NCBI GenBank assembly: GCA_937942205.1
Contig: CALDFO010000091.1
Coordinates: forward strand, 1-5,904
Direction: 5' to 3'
DNA length: 5,904 nucleotides
Origin: an uncultured Alphaproteobacteria bacterium
GTDB taxonomy: Bacteria > Pseudomonadota > Alphaproteobacteria > Micropepsales > Micropepsaceae
Shown here one piece after another: positions 5,078 through 5,904 of the stretch (its first letter is position 1; every line of letters begins with the position of its first letter). The notes under the pieces are model-generated. The model was not told where the DNA came from and searched no databases. It saw only the letters and a list, made by a program, of their open reading frames with translations. The translations under genes and the position numbers were made by a program.

Positions 5078-5904
5078 TCAGTGCTCATCGTCCACGAACG
5101 CCACCCGCAGCATGTTGGTGGCGCCGGTGGTGCCCAGCGGCACGCCCGCGGTGATCACGATGCGCTCGCCGCCCACGGCAAAGCCTTCCTGCCGGGCAAT
5201 CTGGCTGGCGCGCTTCACCATGTCGTCGAAATCGCGGATATCGTCGGTGGCGATGCTGTGGGTGCCCCAGACCAGGCACAGCCGCCGCGCCGTCTCGATG
5301 CTGGGCGTGGGCGCGATGATGGGGGCGCGGGGCCGTTCGCGCGCCGCCCGCAAGGCGGTGATGCCGGACTTGGTCCAGCAGACGATGGCGCGGGCCTCTA
5401 TGGTGGCGGTCACTTCATGCACCGCCGCCATGATGGCGTCGGGCGTGGTTTTTTCCGGCATACCGCGCAGGGAGTCCAGATACGCCTGATACAGGGTGTC
5501 GTCTTCCACCGAGGTGGCGATGCGGTCCATGGTCTGCACCGCCTCGATGGGATAGCCGCCTGAGGCCGATTCCGCCGACAGCATCACCGCATCGGCGCCG
5601 TCGAACACGGCGGTGGCCACATCCGACACCTCGGCGCGGGTGGGCATCGGCGCCTGGATCATCGATTCCAGCATCTGGGTCGCCACCACCACCGGCTTGC
5701 CCGCCTTGCGGGCGGCGCGGGTGATCTGCTTCTGCAGGCCCGGCACCCGTTCCAGCGGCATTTCCACGCCCAGATCGCCGCGCGCCACCATCAGCGCGTC
5801 GGCCAGTTCCAGGATGCCGTGCAGGCTGTCCAGCGCCTTGGGCTTTTCGATCTTGGCCAGCACGCCGGCGCGGCCCGCCACGATCTTCTTGAGTTCGGCC
5901 ACAT
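5078..5904 (-). CDS. pyk: Pyruvate kinase, C-terminal part (5' end outside window)
   Basis: Pyruvate kinase transfers phosphate from phosphoenolpyruvate to ADP, giving pyruvate and ATP in the last step of glycolysis. The visible 274 residues begin mid-protein (VAELKKIVAGRAGVLAKIEK). They include the active-site signature AKIEK with the catalytic Lys at visible residue 17 and the metal-binding Glu at 19. MVARGDLGVE follows, with the second metal ligand D43. Then come KPVVVATQMLESM with T75, PTRAEVSDVATAVFDGADAV, and the C-terminal domain ending GVPLGTTGATNMLRVAFVDDEH. That ending is typical of alphaproteobacterial Pyk, which has no extra C-terminal PEP-utiliser domain. The first whole codon, GTG at 5902, is an internal Val and not a start; roughly 200 N-terminal residues should lie to the right. 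The gene converges on hpnM, and its stop is 211 bp from the hpnM stop, across the repeat region. Pyruvate is a Dxs substrate, but a regulatory link is not shown. Confidence 0.97.
   Translation of the reverse strand, partial: VAELKKIVAGRAGVLAKIEKPKALDSLHGILELADALMVARGDLGVEMPLERVPGLQKQITRAARKAGKPVVVATQMLESMIQAPMPTRAEVSDVATAVFDGADAVMLSAESASGGYPIEAVQTMDRIATSVEDDTLYQAYLDSLRGMPEKTTPDAIMAAVHEVTATIEARAIVCWTKSGITALRAARERPRAPIIAPTPSIETARRLCLVWGTHSIATDDIRDFDDMVKRASQIARQEGFAVGGERIVITAGVPLGTTGATNMLRVAFVDDEH

Noticed and set aside
4908..5563. Plus-strand frames running through the repeat region and opposite pyk
   Set aside because: They begin in the intergenic repeats and continue as the antisense of pyk, and their translations show no conserved pattern.
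5900..5902. GTG as a possible start codon for the pyk fragment
   Set aside because: It is an internal valine; the preceding in-frame codon runs off the window and the sequence upstream of the AKIEK site is normally about 200 residues longer.

Overview
The window looks like part of the chromosome of a high-GC, hopanoid-producing Alphaproteobacterium. That assignment rests on the GC-rich codon use, the style of the Dxs, pyruvate kinase and HpnM proteins, and the hopanoid genes. No order or genus is claimed. The theme is isoprenoid and hopanoid supply: three MEP/prenyl-chain genes (ispH, ispA, dxs) lie between two hopanoid-associated genes (hpnH, hpnM). A glycolytic gene (pyk) enters from the right edge.

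Layout from left to right. On the minus strand, ispH (158-1081) is followed 4 nt later by the start of hpnH, of which only the first 51 codons are in the window (1-153). A divergent gap of about 306 bp (1082-1387) separates this pair from a plus-strand run. The gap holds a possible ispH promoter, an 8-bp direct repeat and a long hairpin just before ispA. The plus-strand run is ispA (1388-2356) overlapping dxs (2356-4143) by one base, then hpnM (4249-4866) after a 105-bp gap that begins with a 16-bp perfect palindrome. A 211-bp convergent gap (4867-5077) follows. It contains two copies of a 51-bp repeat around a strong hairpin. Last is the 3' two-thirds of pyk on the minus strand (5078-5904, 5' end outside the window).

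How the genes fit together. Dxs condenses pyruvate and glyceraldehyde 3-phosphate into DXP, the first step of the MEP pathway. IspH performs the last step, giving IPP and DMAPP. IspA condenses these to farnesyl diphosphate, the precursor of squalene and hopene. HpnH adds an adenosyl group to the hopene, starting the extended C35 hopanoids. HpnM is a predicted periplasmic MlaC-like lipid-carrier protein linked to hopanoids. Pyk makes pyruvate, a Dxs substrate, but its closeness may be chance.

No wholly new system is evident. The points most worth a second look are an in-frame loss of about 32 residues in the Dxs linker, with all expected catalytic residues kept; the duplicated palindromic repeat between hpnM and pyk; and the leader structure ahead of ispA.
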